This document shows positions 35,309 to 43,694 of a DNA stretch of 64,000 nucleotides, piece by piece (the first letter of the stretch is position 1; every line of letters begins with the position of its first letter). Under the pieces are notes generated by a model. That model did no database searches. It was given only the letters and a program-made list of their open reading frames with translations, and had not been told where the DNA came from. Made by a program: the position numbers and the translations under genes. Source of the stretch: Candidatus Cloacimonas acidaminovorans str. Evry (GTDB taxonomy: Bacteria; Cloacimonadota; Cloacimonadia; Cloacimonadales; Cloacimonadaceae); assembly GCF_000146065.2 (NCBI RefSeq), contig NC_020449.1:1960654-2024653 (forward strand), in the 5' to 3' direction.

Positions 35309-36388
35309 TTACAGGTTTTCTTTCACTTTCACCCTCGTTTTCAATTCCTGTTCCTCAATTTCATCAATTTCCTTCAGAATCTGATTGATCAAACGCACCC
35401 TTTCCTTATAGGGCAGAAAGGCACTTTTGAAACCGTTTAAGATGATATATTTCACGGTAGGATAATCCAAACCGAGTTCATTGATAGCAAGCATATATTC
35501 ATCGGTAACGGTTGTATTACTTATCGTTCTATTATCGGTATTGATTGTTACCCGCAAGCCATAATCAATATAAAAATCAATAGGATGACTGCGAATATCG
35601 GGAACGGCTTTAGTATGCAGATTGCTGGTTAAACAAATCTCTAAAGGAATCCTGTGGTCATTAACATAATTTAACAGGTCTCCATCTTCCACCAACCGCG
35701 TTCCATGTCCAATTCTATGCGTTCCGCAATAATGCAATGCCTGATGAATACTTTCCGGTCCGTATGCCTCACCTGCATGGATAGTAATATTCAGGTTATT
35801 ATGCAAAGCCAGATCAAATGCCTCTTTATGGTCTTTGGCAGGATGTTTGTATTCCCCTCCAGCTAGGTCAAAACCGATAACTCCTTTATTTTTAAAGGCA
35901 ACTGCTAATTCAGCAAGTTTCAGGGAAGTGGTCGGGTCCATATTCCTAATCCCGCAAATAATAACCCCGGTTTTAATGCCAAAATCCCTTTCGCCCTGTT
36001 TTAAGCCATCAATAACTGCCTGCGAAATTTCCGTCAGTTTCAATCCCTGATCGGTATGCAAAATAGGAGAATAACGCACTTCCATATAACGCACATTTTC
36101 TGCAGAGGCATCTTCAGCCAGTTCATAAGCGGCTCTTCTTAATCCTTCTTCATTTTGCAAAACGAGATTTACGATAGGAAAAGCACGCAAATAATCATCC
36201 AAACTTGTTGTCTGTTCTCCGCAAACCAAAAGTTTGCGTAATTCAGCAGGGTCCATTGTCGGTAGCTTAATATTATATTTTTTTGCCAGATCAATTATGG
36301 TTTCAATCCGGACACTGCCATCCAAATGCACATGCAAATCTGTCTTGGGCAGTTTTTTAATGAATTCCTTAGTCATCTTGATTTTCAT
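35309..36388 (-). CDS. add: Adenosine deaminase
   Basis: 359-residue member of the amidohydrolase superfamily. The zinc ligands and catalytic residues are in place: TDLHVHLDGS, IHAGEAYGPESI, RIGHGTRL, and TINTDNRTIS (the 'NTDN' variant is normal for many bacterial adenosine deaminases). It hydrolyses adenosine or deoxyadenosine to inosine in purine salvage. The first ATG is chosen because GAGGAAG lies five bases upstream; a second ATG at residue 5 lacks one. A near-consensus promoter is at 36418-36445. Confidence 0.92.
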   Translation of the reverse strand: MKIKMTKEFIKKLPKTDLHVHLDGSVRIETIIDLAKKYNIKLPTMDPAELRKLLVCGEQTTSLDDYLRAFPIVNLVLQNEEGLRRAAYELAEDASAENVRYMEVRYSPILHTDQGLKLTEISQAVIDGLKQGERDFGIKTGVIICGIRNMDPTTSLKLAELAVAFKNKGVIGFDLAGGEYKHPAKDHKEAFDLALHNNLNITIHAGEAYGPESIHQALHYCGTHRIGHGTRLVEDGDLLNYVNDHRIPLEICLTSNLHTKAVPDIRSHPIDFYIDYGLRVTINTDNRTISNTTVTDEYMLAINELGLDYPTVKYIILNGFKSAFLPYKERVRLINQILKEIDEIEEQELKTRVKVKENL

Positions 36389-36417
36389 TTTTTCTTCCTC
36401 TTTCTTCTTTAACAGAC

Positions 36418-36445
36418 ATAATATCTAATAAACACCAAATGTCAA
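36418..36445 (-). promoter_or_regulatory. Sigma-70-like promoter of add-gmhA
   Basis: On the minus strand TTGACA (36445-36440), a 16-bp spacer and TATTAT (36423-36418) lie 30 bp before the add start. Both boxes match the sigma-70 consensus at five or six positions. Confidence 0.65.
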
Positions 36446-36529
36446 ATAGTTTTTATGTTATACAGGCAATATAAATTAGGCAAGGGAATTTATGGCTAAA
36501 ATAGCAAGATAATTTTCACTCTCTAACGG

Positions 36530-37180
36530 TTATTCAATCTTTTGCATATCACAAAGAAATCTGCCATAACTTTCAGGACATTTTAGCAACAAAGTTTTAG
36601 AGTTTGAGTTCCGGGCAAGAGCGTAACGCCAATCTTCAGGTTTATTATTAAACTGGCTTACTATTAATTTTAAGACATTCTTGGGATAGTTACTGTTAGG
36701 GTCTTCTTTTTTCCCCCAAAGAGATTCCGGTTTTTTAGGAAGTGGCGGTTTGGAAGGTTTCTTGCCAAAGACCTTTATAAATGCCTTTTCATCTGCCAAT
36801 AGCCAAGATTCTATCATTGCTTTGGGAATCATTGGAATACCGATTACTTGGTTGGAATAAAAGGAAAAACCGAATGTAATATCCTGATAGATTGTCTCAA
36901 AATCATTATTATCGCAATCAACATAGCATATTGCTACCTTATAAGATTTTAAAATAGCGTATCTGCAAAGGCGTTCCGCTTTTACGGAATGTCCCTTCTT
37001 ACATTTTGCTTTCTGAATTCTTGGCAATTTATTTTTTTGTATACCATCTATCTGCAGTTTTGGGGTAGAAGCATTTTTTATATAGGCAATGGCAGGACCA
37101 GGTATCCACTCAGAAGTATCGCAATCCTTTTTACCTACATCAGTAGGACCTTCACCACAGACAATAACTTTAATTGCCAT
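36530..37180 (-). CDS. DUF4276-like TOPRIM-fold protein (putative defence effector)
   Basis: 216 residues. The N-terminus VIVCGEGPTDVG (E10, D14) followed by CYVDCDNND (D88, D90) has the spacing of the TOPRIM acidic triad (E ... DxD), as in DUF4276 proteins and the nuclease half of OLD-type systems. The middle has a conserved-looking 'IPKAMIESWLLADEKAF', also typical of DUF4276. It overlaps the upstream ATPase gene by 11 bp, so the two are translationally coupled. AAA ATPase plus separate TOPRIM protein pairs of this style (PARIS is the best studied, with DUF4435) act in abortive infection. The nuclease role here is inferred. Confidence 0.7.
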   Translation of the reverse strand: MAIKVIVCGEGPTDVGKKDCDTSEWIPGPAIAYIKNASTPKLQIDGIQKNKLPRIQKAKCKKGHSVKAERLCRYAILKSYKVAICYVDCDNNDFETIYQDITFGFSFYSNQVIGIPMIPKAMIESWLLADEKAFIKVFGKKPSKPPLPKKPESLWGKKEDPNSNYPKNVLKLIVSQFNNKPEDWRYALARNSNSKTLLLKCPESYGRFLCDMQKIE

Positions 37181-38393
37181 CGGATTCTAATAATTCCTTT
37201 TCAGTAAGATTAATCCAGATTTCTCCCGGATTCATATATTCAAGAAATTCTTTAATTTTTTTGTTGTTAAAAACTCTCTCGGCTCCGATACTACCATCTT
37301 GATTACGATAAACATAGATAATATCTTCCGGCTTAAAATCATCCAGCATTAAAGAACTATGAGTAGTAAGCAATAATTGATGCCGGGTTTGAGAGGTAAA
37401 TTCATAGAGCAGTTCTACTATTTTTGTAGTGATATAAGGATTCAGTCCGTTTTCAATTTCATCCAGCATCAGCAAACCGGAATCGTATTTAACATAAAAA
37501 AGGGCAACGAAAGCCAGGATACGCAAAGTACCGTCACTTATATGATAGGGTCGGACCTTAATGGCATTAGAGCTGAATTTTTCGTTTATAAACAACTCTA
37601 CCCAACCTGGAGTTCCTTTAGTAAAAGCATCAATTGAATCCATATTGCTTAAAATTGAATGCACCTTTTCAATATAACTTTCTCTTTGTTTTGGAGTCAT
37701 CTGTTTAATAAAAGCTGCAAGTTGTTTTCCACCTACACCAATATCTTCAGTGGTTCCTCTACTTGATCTGCGCATATTTTCTGCTGCCAGGGTTTCAAAA
37801 TTCGTTGTATGTTCAAGATATTCTTTCAGCAGTAAAATTTCTTTTTTAGCTGAGAAATCAATAATCTTCAAACCTGATGAGCCCAAAGAAAGAGAAAATT
37901 CTGATTCTTGAGTTTTAATTTTCTGACCAGGAAATGTTTCATAATTCACAATCCCATCTTTATAGGTGTATAAAGGACTTGCTTTTTCATATAGCTTTTC
38001 CATCTTTTTCGGGTTACAGAGTGATTTATCCCATTTGCTATTCACTTTAGAAATGCTCTCTTCAAGCAAATTAACACTGGTAGCAGAAATAAGCTTAAAT
38101 TCTATATCCCAGATGAGAAGAAAGGGTTGCTCCTTCTCTTCAAATTCAAAAATTGACTTATATGATAGAAAAGGGCTTTTAGATATTTGGGATTTAATAT
38201 CGGAGACCTTCCAATTTTTATCTTTTAGATATTCTGCTACATCTCTGGAAGCGCAATTTGCCAGTAAATCCAATGCTTGCAGAATAGTGCTTTTCCCGGA
38301 AGAATTTACACCAATTAAAACATTTATCTTATCAAGGTTTAAGGTAAGATCGGTAATACCTTTAAAGCCCTTTATTGTTATCTGCTTAAGCAT
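37170..38393 (-). CDS. AAA/OLD-like ABC-type ATPase (AAA_15/AAA_21)
   Basis: 407 residues from the ATG at 38393, which has GGAGG five bases upstream; a TTG four codons earlier would put the GGAGG inside the gene. Walker A is IGVNSSGKST (residues 27-36), the signature-like region is HISDGTLRILAFVALF, Walker B is LLMLDEIENGLNP, and the switch histidine is in LLTTHSSLML. The long insertion between the motifs is typical of AAA_15/AAA_21 (SMC/RecF/OLD-like) ATPases. It is the first gene of a two-gene unit with the TOPRIM-fold gene. A consensus promoter lies at 38432-38460. The likely job is sensing an invader and controlling the partner. Confidence 0.82.
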   Translation of the reverse strand: MLKQITIKGFKGITDLTLNLDKINVLIGVNSSGKSTILQALDLLANCASRDVAEYLKDKNWKVSDIKSQISKSPFLSYKSIFEFEEKEQPFLLIWDIEFKLISATSVNLLEESISKVNSKWDKSLCNPKKMEKLYEKASPLYTYKDGIVNYETFPGQKIKTQESEFSLSLGSSGLKIIDFSAKKEILLLKEYLEHTTNFETLAAENMRRSSRGTTEDIGVGGKQLAAFIKQMTPKQRESYIEKVHSILSNMDSIDAFTKGTPGWVELFINEKFSSNAIKVRPYHISDGTLRILAFVALFYVKYDSGLLMLDEIENGLNPYITTKIVELLYEFTSQTRHQLLLTTHSSLMLDDFKPEDIIYVYRNQDGSIGAERVFNNKKIKEFLEYMNPGEIWINLTEKELLESDGN

Positions 38394-38431
38394 CTCTACC
38401 TCCAAGGCAGTTAATTTATTTGGCTTTTTGC

Positions 38432-38460
38432 AATAATGTTATAATCTCTGATAATGTCAA
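38432..38460 (-). promoter_or_regulatory. Sigma-70-like promoter of the ATPase/TOPRIM pair
   Basis: On the minus strand TTGACA (38460-38455), a 17-bp spacer and ATTATT (38437-38432) precede the ATG at 38393. This gives the pair its own promoter and separates it from the RNase HIII gene behind it. Confidence 0.55.
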
Positions 38461-38480
38461 GGTAAAAGACATTAACTATA

Positions 38481-39410
38481 TCATTCAGGCAAGTTTTCTA
38501 TCTGGTTGGTGGTTTTGAAATGCAGTTTAGCAACTTCGCCCAAGCGTTTTTCACTGTATTGTTTAATAAAATCCTGAGCATATTTGATAACATTGCCATT
38601 AGCGCCTTGAGGAAAATTCAGCTGATAGAATTTACGCATTGCCTCAAATGCCTCCAGAAATTGATAACGGGCAATTATGGAAGCAGCAGCAACGGCAGGA
38701 TCTATTTCTGCTCCGGTTCTTTCAATGCAGGGAAGGGGAAATTGTTTTTCCTGTAAAGCATATTTTGTTTTATGTGACACACTGAATTGGTCAACAAGCA
38801 CACCTTGGCTTTCAGGATGGTTTTTCTGCAAAGCGATAATAGCAGTGGAATGGAGCCAGGCAAGCAAATCATTCAGGTTTTTCTTTTGGGCTTTGAATTT
38901 GGCTATCAGTTCATTATATTTAACCGGTTTAATCACGATACAATGAATGCAGTTAGCATAATTCTTATAGAGATATTGGGCAATTCGTTTTATTTCTTCG
39001 CTGTTTAGTTTTTTGCTATCCTTCACTCCAACATTTTTGAATTCATTTTCGCTATCTCTTTTATAGGCAAAGGCACAAACAACGAGGGGACCGAAATAGT
39101 CACCTTTTCCGCATTCATCGCTTCCTATCCAAGCATTCCAGGTATGCATTGGAGGCATATCCAATTTTAATTCTTCTTGTAAACGGCACAAATCCCATAA
39201 GAGTTTTTTTAAGGGATTATTATTTCCTGTGGGAACAGGGGAAATACCCTTTTTTTGTGAATAATAGATATTCAGAATACTTTTATAATTATGGCGGGAG
39301 ACCTTTAATTGAACTCCATAAGGAATTTCTATCTGTTCATCAATAGAGATTCCCGTTTTTTGTAATTCAGGCAGCAGATGAGAAAGGTAATTTTCCAGTT
39401 CTTTATGCAT
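38481..39410 (-). CDS. rnhC: Ribonuclease HIII
   Basis: 309 residues from the ATG at 39410, chosen because it gives a normal RNase HIII length and a natural N-terminal domain; an upstream TTG at 39464 would lie deeper in folC. Residues 1-85 match the small N-terminal substrate-binding domain of RNase HIII. The catalytic part begins with IGSDECGKGDYFGPLVV (D98, E99), followed by VKDSKKL, and GAEIDPAVAAASIIAR. The 'GDYFGPL' wording and N-terminal domain distinguish RNase HIII from HII. It removes RNA from RNA-DNA hybrids. It overlaps the folC stop by 8 bp. Confidence 0.9.
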   Translation of the reverse strand: MHKELENYLSHLLPELQKTGISIDEQIEIPYGVQLKVSRHNYKSILNIYYSQKKGISPVPTGNNNPLKKLLWDLCRLQEELKLDMPPMHTWNAWIGSDECGKGDYFGPLVVCAFAYKRDSENEFKNVGVKDSKKLNSEEIKRIAQYLYKNYANCIHCIVIKPVKYNELIAKFKAQKKNLNDLLAWLHSTAIIALQKNHPESQGVLVDQFSVSHKTKYALQEKQFPLPCIERTGAEIDPAVAAASIIARYQFLEAFEAMRKFYQLNFPQGANGNVIKYAQDFIKQYSEKRLGEVAKLHFKTTNQIENLPE

Positions 39411-40683
39411 TATCTTTTGGGATTTCAAGCACTTCGCCAACTGTAAAAAGGGAGCCACAAACAATTAAAATGTCATCCTCCTTACATTCTTTTACAGCCA
39501 AAGAATAAGCTTCAGCGACAGTAGGAGCTGTTTTATACGGTATATTATATTCTTCTATAACGGCTACTTGGTCTTCAACTGAAGCAGCTCTTTCGGATTG
39601 ATTGCGGGCAACATAGATTTGTTCCGCTTTAGGACATATAAGAGACAGCATTTGTTTATAGTCCTTGTCTCTTAAGATGGAGACCATAAATTTTACTTTG
39701 CGGTTGGGGAAAATTTTCTCCAGAGTGGACATTAATGCCTTCACACCATGCACATTATGAGCTCCATCAATGATTATAATTGGCTTTTGGGAAAGCAATT
39801 GCATTCTGCCTTTCCAGGAAATATGTTGCAGTGCTTTCCGAATAACTTCTTCCGCAACAGGCAATTTTTTCTTTTCCGCATAGAGGATAAAAGCGGTAAG
39901 TGCCGAACCAATATTAATTGCCTGGTGTTCTCCCATCAAATTTGCTTCCAGATTGGGAAATTCATAATTGCCAAAACTATAGTCAAAATTTATACCTGTT
40001 AGGTTATCATTCCTGATAGAGGTCTGCCAATCGCGTTTATAGCGAAAAACAGGAACTTTTTTTGTTTTTGCCACAGCTTCAATAATAGAGCGGGGAGATT
40101 CCTCTATGTCTCCTAAAACCAAAGGGATACCTTCTTTTATAATACCCGCTTTTTCCCCGGCAATTATTTCCAAAGTTCCTCCCAGGGTTTTTATATGATC
40201 AAGTCCGATATTGGTAATTACGGCAACATCAGGGATAAAAAGATTGGTAGCATCCAAACGACCTCCCAAGCCAACTTCAATAATAGAAACATCTACATTG
40301 TGTTCACTAAACATTGAAAAAGCAAGAGCAGTGGTTATTTCAAAGAAAGATGCTTCCCATTTGTCAAACAGATTTTCATAGCGAAGGAAGGTATTGAGAA
40401 TTGTTTCAAAAGAAGGTTCTTTACCGTTAATCCGGAAGCGTTCATTATAGTTTATCAAATGTGGCGAAGTATTTAAGGCAGTGTTTAATCCACTTTCTCT
40501 ACAAAGAGCTTCCAGGGTTGCACAAACACTTCCTTTTCCATTAGTTCCCCCAATATGAAAACCGTTTAATTTGCGTTCCGGATTACCCATATCATTTAGC
40601 AAACCCTGCATTCTGTTCAATTCCAGTTTCACATTTCCAGAATAGCGTTTGAAGATATGCTCAAGAAATTCATTGTAAAGCAT
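39403..40683 (-). CDS. folC: Folylpolyglutamate/dihydrofolate synthase
   Basis: 426-residue Mur-ligase family protein. The P-loop GGTNGKGSV is at 45-53, and the family signature EVGLGGRLDATN plus NIGLDHIKTLGGTLEIIAGEKAGI (split by a few residues) identify FolC. The C-terminal ligase domain contains IDGAHNVHGVKAL. It adds glutamate to dihydropteroate and folates. Length fits the family. The downstream rnhC start overlaps its stop codon. Confidence 0.95.
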   Translation of the reverse strand: MLYNEFLEHIFKRYSGNVKLELNRMQGLLNDMGNPERKLNGFHIGGTNGKGSVCATLEALCRESGLNTALNTSPHLINYNERFRINGKEPSFETILNTFLRYENLFDKWEASFFEITTALAFSMFSEHNVDVSIIEVGLGGRLDATNLFIPDVAVITNIGLDHIKTLGGTLEIIAGEKAGIIKEGIPLVLGDIEESPRSIIEAVAKTKKVPVFRYKRDWQTSIRNDNLTGINFDYSFGNYEFPNLEANLMGEHQAINIGSALTAFILYAEKKKLPVAEEVIRKALQHISWKGRMQLLSQKPIIIIDGAHNVHGVKALMSTLEKIFPNRKVKFMVSILRDKDYKQMLSLICPKAEQIYVARNQSERAASVEDQVAVIEEYNIPYKTAPTVAEAYSLAVKECKEDDILIVCGSLFTVGEVLEIPKDNA

Positions 40684-40715
40684 CGGGTTCTTTTACCTGA
40701 ATTAAAAGTTGTTAG

Positions 40716-40763
40716 CTATAAAAAAATTCAAACAGCATCATAACTTCAAGATGCTGTTTGAAT
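40716..40763 (-). terminator. Rho-independent terminator after the pilin-like gene
   Basis: The perfect 14-bp stem ATTCAAACAGCATC (40726-40739)/GATGCTGTTTGAAT (40750-40763) with a 10-nt loop is followed on the minus strand by a T-rich run (A7 on the plus strand near 40720-40726). It ends the pilin-like transcript before folC. Confidence 0.85.
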
Positions 40764-40794
40764 CTCATATTAACCTAAATTAGAATAATGTTCG

Positions 40795-41439
40795 TTATTC
40801 GGTAATTCCGAATTTTTCGGGAAAAAGAATTGCTCTGAGGGCAGTTGTATTGGCTTTGCGTTTGGCAAAGGCATCAGGATCGGTTTTCCAGATTTCTATA
40901 TATTTGTTTATCAATTCAACTTTTTTAGCTCCATTTAAGCCAGTTTCGGAATCAATATAATCAATATCTTCAGACATATAATTTTGCAGTTGAGTGGGCT
41001 CCATATTTTCATAGAATCCCTTTTCAATAATATGTTTGGGGTATTGAGCCAGATTGGGGCAGAGAATAATAATCCCGTAGTTATGCTTTATTTCTGTTCC
41101 GATTTGTTCTGCTATATATTTTCCGTAAACAAGATATTCTTTTTTCTGATGACTGGTTTCAGGACAATACAAATTGGAAGACAAATAAGTATTCTTGGGG
41201 TCATCTTTTTTAGGTGTTTTTATCAGCAATGAAAGATCACCGTTAAAATCTGCATTGGTATCACGCATATAATCAGTTGTTGCCACCCAAATTTGTTTCA
41301 TATTATTAATACAGTCCTCAAGGTTCTTTTCTTTATCCAGATTAAAGAAATTCGGCACTGCCAGGATAAATACCAAAGCAATGAAGAGAATGATACTGAG
41401 AACAGTATATACCGAGATTCCATTTTGGTTACGCAGCAT
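40795..41439 (-). CDS. Pilin-like protein with N-terminal hydrophobic helix
   Basis: 214 residues. NQNGISVYTVLSIILFIALVFILAVPNF (beginning at residue 4) has a short basic leader, a glycine and a long hydrophobic helix ending in Pro, like a type IV prepilin or type II secretion pseudopilin. The Glu normally at mature position 5 is absent. The body (residues 35-205) contains an 'INNMKQIWVATTDYM' stretch reminiscent of pseudopilin alpha-1C, and two or three cysteines. TAGGAG precedes the ATG. Function is uncertain: a minor pseudopilin or a simple membrane-anchored exported protein. Confidence 0.55.
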   Translation of the reverse strand: MLRNQNGISVYTVLSIILFIALVFILAVPNFFNLDKEKNLEDCINNMKQIWVATTDYMRDTNADFNGDLSLLIKTPKKDDPKNTYLSSNLYCPETSHQKKEYLVYGKYIAEQIGTEIKHNYGIIILCPNLAQYPKHIIEKGFYENMEPTQLQNYMSEDIDYIDSETGLNGAKKVELINKYIEIWKTDPDAFAKRKANTTALRAILFPEKFGITE

Positions 41440-41494
41440 AAATCACTCCTAAATGAATTCTAAAAATTATTATTTTTCTGATGTGCTATTCTCG

Positions 41495-42025
41495 TCAAGC
41501 TTTATTTTTGGGATAAAGGATTTTCGTGACATAAGAATAGGTCTCGGGAATATCTCTGAAAAGAGAACGATAGTCCTTATCTTTTTCAATTTCAATGCCC
41601 TTAAGACGGCGGTTAACCTTACTTTCACCCCAGTTATAAGCAGCTAAAGTTAAGCTCCAATTGCCATTATATCTGTTTTTTAGATAGACCAAATATTTTG
41701 CTGCCAGCTTTAAATTATAAACCGGTAAAAAGAGATAACCCCTTTTATGATCTTTGTGCATATAGAAGGCAGTGGATTCCTTAATTTGTCCCAAACCAAT
41801 AGCTTGAGCATCAGAAATGGCAAAACTGCGAAAAGAACTTTCCGTTTTAATTACGCGGTAAAATACAATCGGATTAAGTCCATAATAAATTGCTACTCCA
41901 ATAGTTGTTAACCTCAGAGAAATAGGATTATAGACCAAAATAAGCAAAATAAACAATACCAGAAGGATGCTGATGATCCTTCCGTTATTGCGTTTTTTAT
42001 TTTTTCTGTGTTTACCTTTAGCCAT
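41495..42025 (-). CDS. Membrane-anchored lytic transglycosylase (SLT family)
   Basis: 176 residues. A basic start (KGKHRKNKKRNN) and membrane helix (IISILLVLFILLILVY) are followed by a complete goose-lysozyme-like SLT domain: catalytic E62 in IKTESSF, GLGQIKESTA, LAAYNWGESKV, and ETYSYVTKIL. It cleaves peptidoglycan with 1,6-anhydroMurNAc formation in the periplasm. It is short for the family, essentially anchor plus catalytic domain. It lies upstream of, and co-directional with, the pilin-like gene, where it could open the wall for an assembly. Confidence 0.9.
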   Translation of the reverse strand: MAKGKHRKNKKRNNGRIISILLVLFILLILVYNPISLRLTTIGVAIYYGLNPIVFYRVIKTESSFRSFAISDAQAIGLGQIKESTAFYMHKDHKRGYLFLPVYNLKLAAKYLVYLKNRYNGNWSLTLAAYNWGESKVNRRLKGIEIEKDKDYRSLFRDIPETYSYVTKILYPKNKA

Positions 42026-42164
42026 TATTGCTTGTTTTTTATTACTTTTCTTTTGTCCGTCTTGCTTTTTGTTTATCCTTCTTGATTGCTCCTCAATTTC
42101 TGTAATTTTCTGTTAATTATTCCGGATTTTTTCTGTAATCTATTTACTCCAGCATACGGGATAG

Positions 42165-42650
42165 TTACACCAGTTTTTTCTTCATCTCGCTCAGTTTCAA
42201 AATATGACTTACTTCCTCATTGATTATTTTCCGTAAAGCATTATGAGTTCTGGGTTCGTTAATATTATCGGAAAGGGTGTGGAAATAGAGCAGAGTGTCC
42301 TTTTCAAAAGTAATCGCATTTTCCACAATTTCTTTTATGTCTTTGGCTTTAGTGGCAAGTTGAATGGCAGAGAATTCACTGTTAAAAATTCTGCTCTCTA
42401 CAATTGTTTTCAGGTATTCGGCAATAAGTTCCCAGTCAACGGAGAGCTGTAAAACCTGAAGGTCTACCTCATCTCTCAAAGACAAAAAGGTTTTTTCATG
42501 TCTCAATTCTTCATCCCGTAAATAAATTAAAAAGTCCTTTGCTTTTTCATCAAGGTCTTTTCTTTTAGCTGCCTCATTATAGAAAGCATAACCGCTTCTT
42601 TCAATTTGGACTGCCATTTCAATTACTTCGTTTACAGAATATATTGCCAT
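42165..42650 (-). CDS. Ferritin-like/rubrerythrin-type diiron protein
   Basis: 161 residues from the ATG at 42650, which has GGGAGG six bases upstream; a longer reading to 42737 would include the promoter. Two ferritin-like helix pairs supply diiron ligands: E17 (QIERSGYAFYNEAA), E48/H51 (DEELRHEKTF), then an ENAITFEKDTLLYF glutamate and EEVSHILKL. No C-terminal rubredoxin domain is present, so this is the erythrin-type 'ferritin family protein' of anaerobes, probably used in peroxide defence or iron handling. Confidence 0.85.
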   Translation of the reverse strand: MAIYSVNEVIEMAVQIERSGYAFYNEAAKRKDLDEKAKDFLIYLRDEELRHEKTFLSLRDEVDLQVLQLSVDWELIAEYLKTIVESRIFNSEFSAIQLATKAKDIKEIVENAITFEKDTLLYFHTLSDNINEPRTHNALRKIINEEVSHILKLSEMKKKLV

Positions 42651-42679
42651 TTTTTCCTCCCTGGAAATTTTTTTATTCC

Positions 42680-42707
42680 AGTTTATGATATCAAAGAGAA
42701 TAGTCAA
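42680..42707 (-). promoter_or_regulatory. Sigma-70-like promoter of the ferritin-like gene
   Basis: On the minus strand TTGACT (42707-42702), a 16-bp spacer and TAAACT (42685-42680) lie 29 bp before the ATG at 42650. This also argues against the longer start at 42737. Confidence 0.5.
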
Positions 42708-42882
42708 GAGGAAAATGCGAAAAAAGCAGGATGGCAAGGTAACAATATCGGAAGGTTGATATCCTTGTTAACCACTCGCAAAAAAAGATTGAGAGGGTTG
42801 AGGAAATGATAAATGAAAAATGAAGAATGAATTTAACAAAGAAATTAGGTTAAAATTGGAATTTTTAAGGTTTATACCATAT

Positions 42883-43345
42883 AAAAGCCCGGAGGGCGAC
42901 ACAATCATAGCGACGGTGGCGTAAGCCCCTCATAAAAGATAAATAGGTCTGTGATGAACAAGATAAAAAAGATTTATGGGATTTTAAAAAACAATATTTG
43001 CAAAAAAGCCCGGAGGGCGACACAATGATAGCGATGGTGGCGTAAGCCCCTCGAAAAATGTAAGCCCCGACTTCTTTTTTCTTTTCATCTTCCCATTTTC
43101 CAAAAGCCCCAAAGGGCGACACAAGGATAGCGATGGTGGCGTAAGCCCCTCGAAAAATGTAAGCCCCGACTTCTTTTCTTTTTTCTCTTTCCCGCTAAAA
43201 GAAAGCCCCAAAGGGCGACACAATCATAGCGATGGTGGCGTAAGCCCCTCGAAAAAAAGATTGAATAACCCTAAGCTCTCTGCCCTCTGCCCTCTGCAAA
43301 AAAAGCCCAAAGGGCGACACAATCATAGCTACGGTCTTTTAGTGC
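42883..43345 (+). repeat. Five-copy GGGCGACACAATCATAGCG repeat array
   Basis: Copies start at about 42883, 43004, 43102, 43202 and 43299. The conserved core reads AAAAGCCC-(GG/CA)A-GGGCGACACAATCATAGCGA-(C/T)GGTGGCGTAAGCCCCTC. GCCC and GGGC can form a small hairpin, and AGGGC can alternatively pair with GCCCCT at the 3' end. Spacing is irregular (98-121 bp), and copies 2-4 share an extra TGTAAGCCCCGACTTCTTTT tail. The fifth copy is cut off after the core. Reading frames through it are repeat artefacts. Confidence 0.88.
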
Positions 43346-43392
43346 CCAGCTATAAAATTAAGTTTTTGCCAGCAAGACCCCCTAATAATATT

Positions 43393-43460
43393 GTAACACT
43401 CAAGTAACAACTCCGTAACGGAACTACGGCAGTGTTACGGAAGTGTTACGGAGTCGTTAC
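43393..43460. repeat. 11-bp phased dyad element, copy 4 (GTAAC type)
   Basis: GTAACACTCAA, GTAACAACTCC, GTAACGGAACT, ACGGCAGTGTT, ACGGAAGTGTT, ACGGAGTCGTT, AC in exact 11-bp register. Three GTAAC units face three GTTAC units. It shares its unit with the element at 14951-15024. Confidence 0.88.
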
Positions 43461-43694
43461 TTAATCAACTATATAACAAGCAATTATGCATTTTACGCAC
43501 TTGTGGACAAAATATCGGGCTAACTTATTAATATTTTGTGAATTGTGTAATTCTAATCCCTTATTCAACCTTGCCTTATCCACTATCTAATTACCAAATT
43601 GAACTGTGCTAAAGAAAAACATTGACAATACGCTAAAGTTAAAAATAGGCAAATTATAACTTTAATCACTCCAAATAGCTATAGGAGAAAAGAA

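Larger units (their letters stand above)
42708..43694. other. Gene-free 1-kb interval rich in repeats
   Basis: No gene is supported. It contains an imperfect hairpin GGTTGAT-ATCCTT-GTTAACC (42754-42773), a five-copy ~55-bp repeat array (42883-43345), and the 11-bp phased dyad (43393-43460). The last 90 bp hold TTGACA near 43622 and AGGAG at 43683, the leader of the next gene. Confidence 0.7.

Noticed and set aside
35309-36388. The TDN (instead of TDD) motif in adenosine deaminase as a loss of function
   Set aside because: NTDN is common in bacterial adenosine deaminases, so it is not unusual.
42865-43223. Two overlapping minus-strand reading frames of 85 and 79 codons with internal 'GLTPPSLSLCRPLG' repeats
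   Set aside because: They are created by the DNA repeat array; the repeat phase shifts between frames and there is no ribosome-binding site.
42883-43345. The five-copy array as a CRISPR
   Set aside because: The repeats are about 55 bp, spacing is irregular (98-121 bp), inter-repeat parts share sequence, and no cas gene is in the window.
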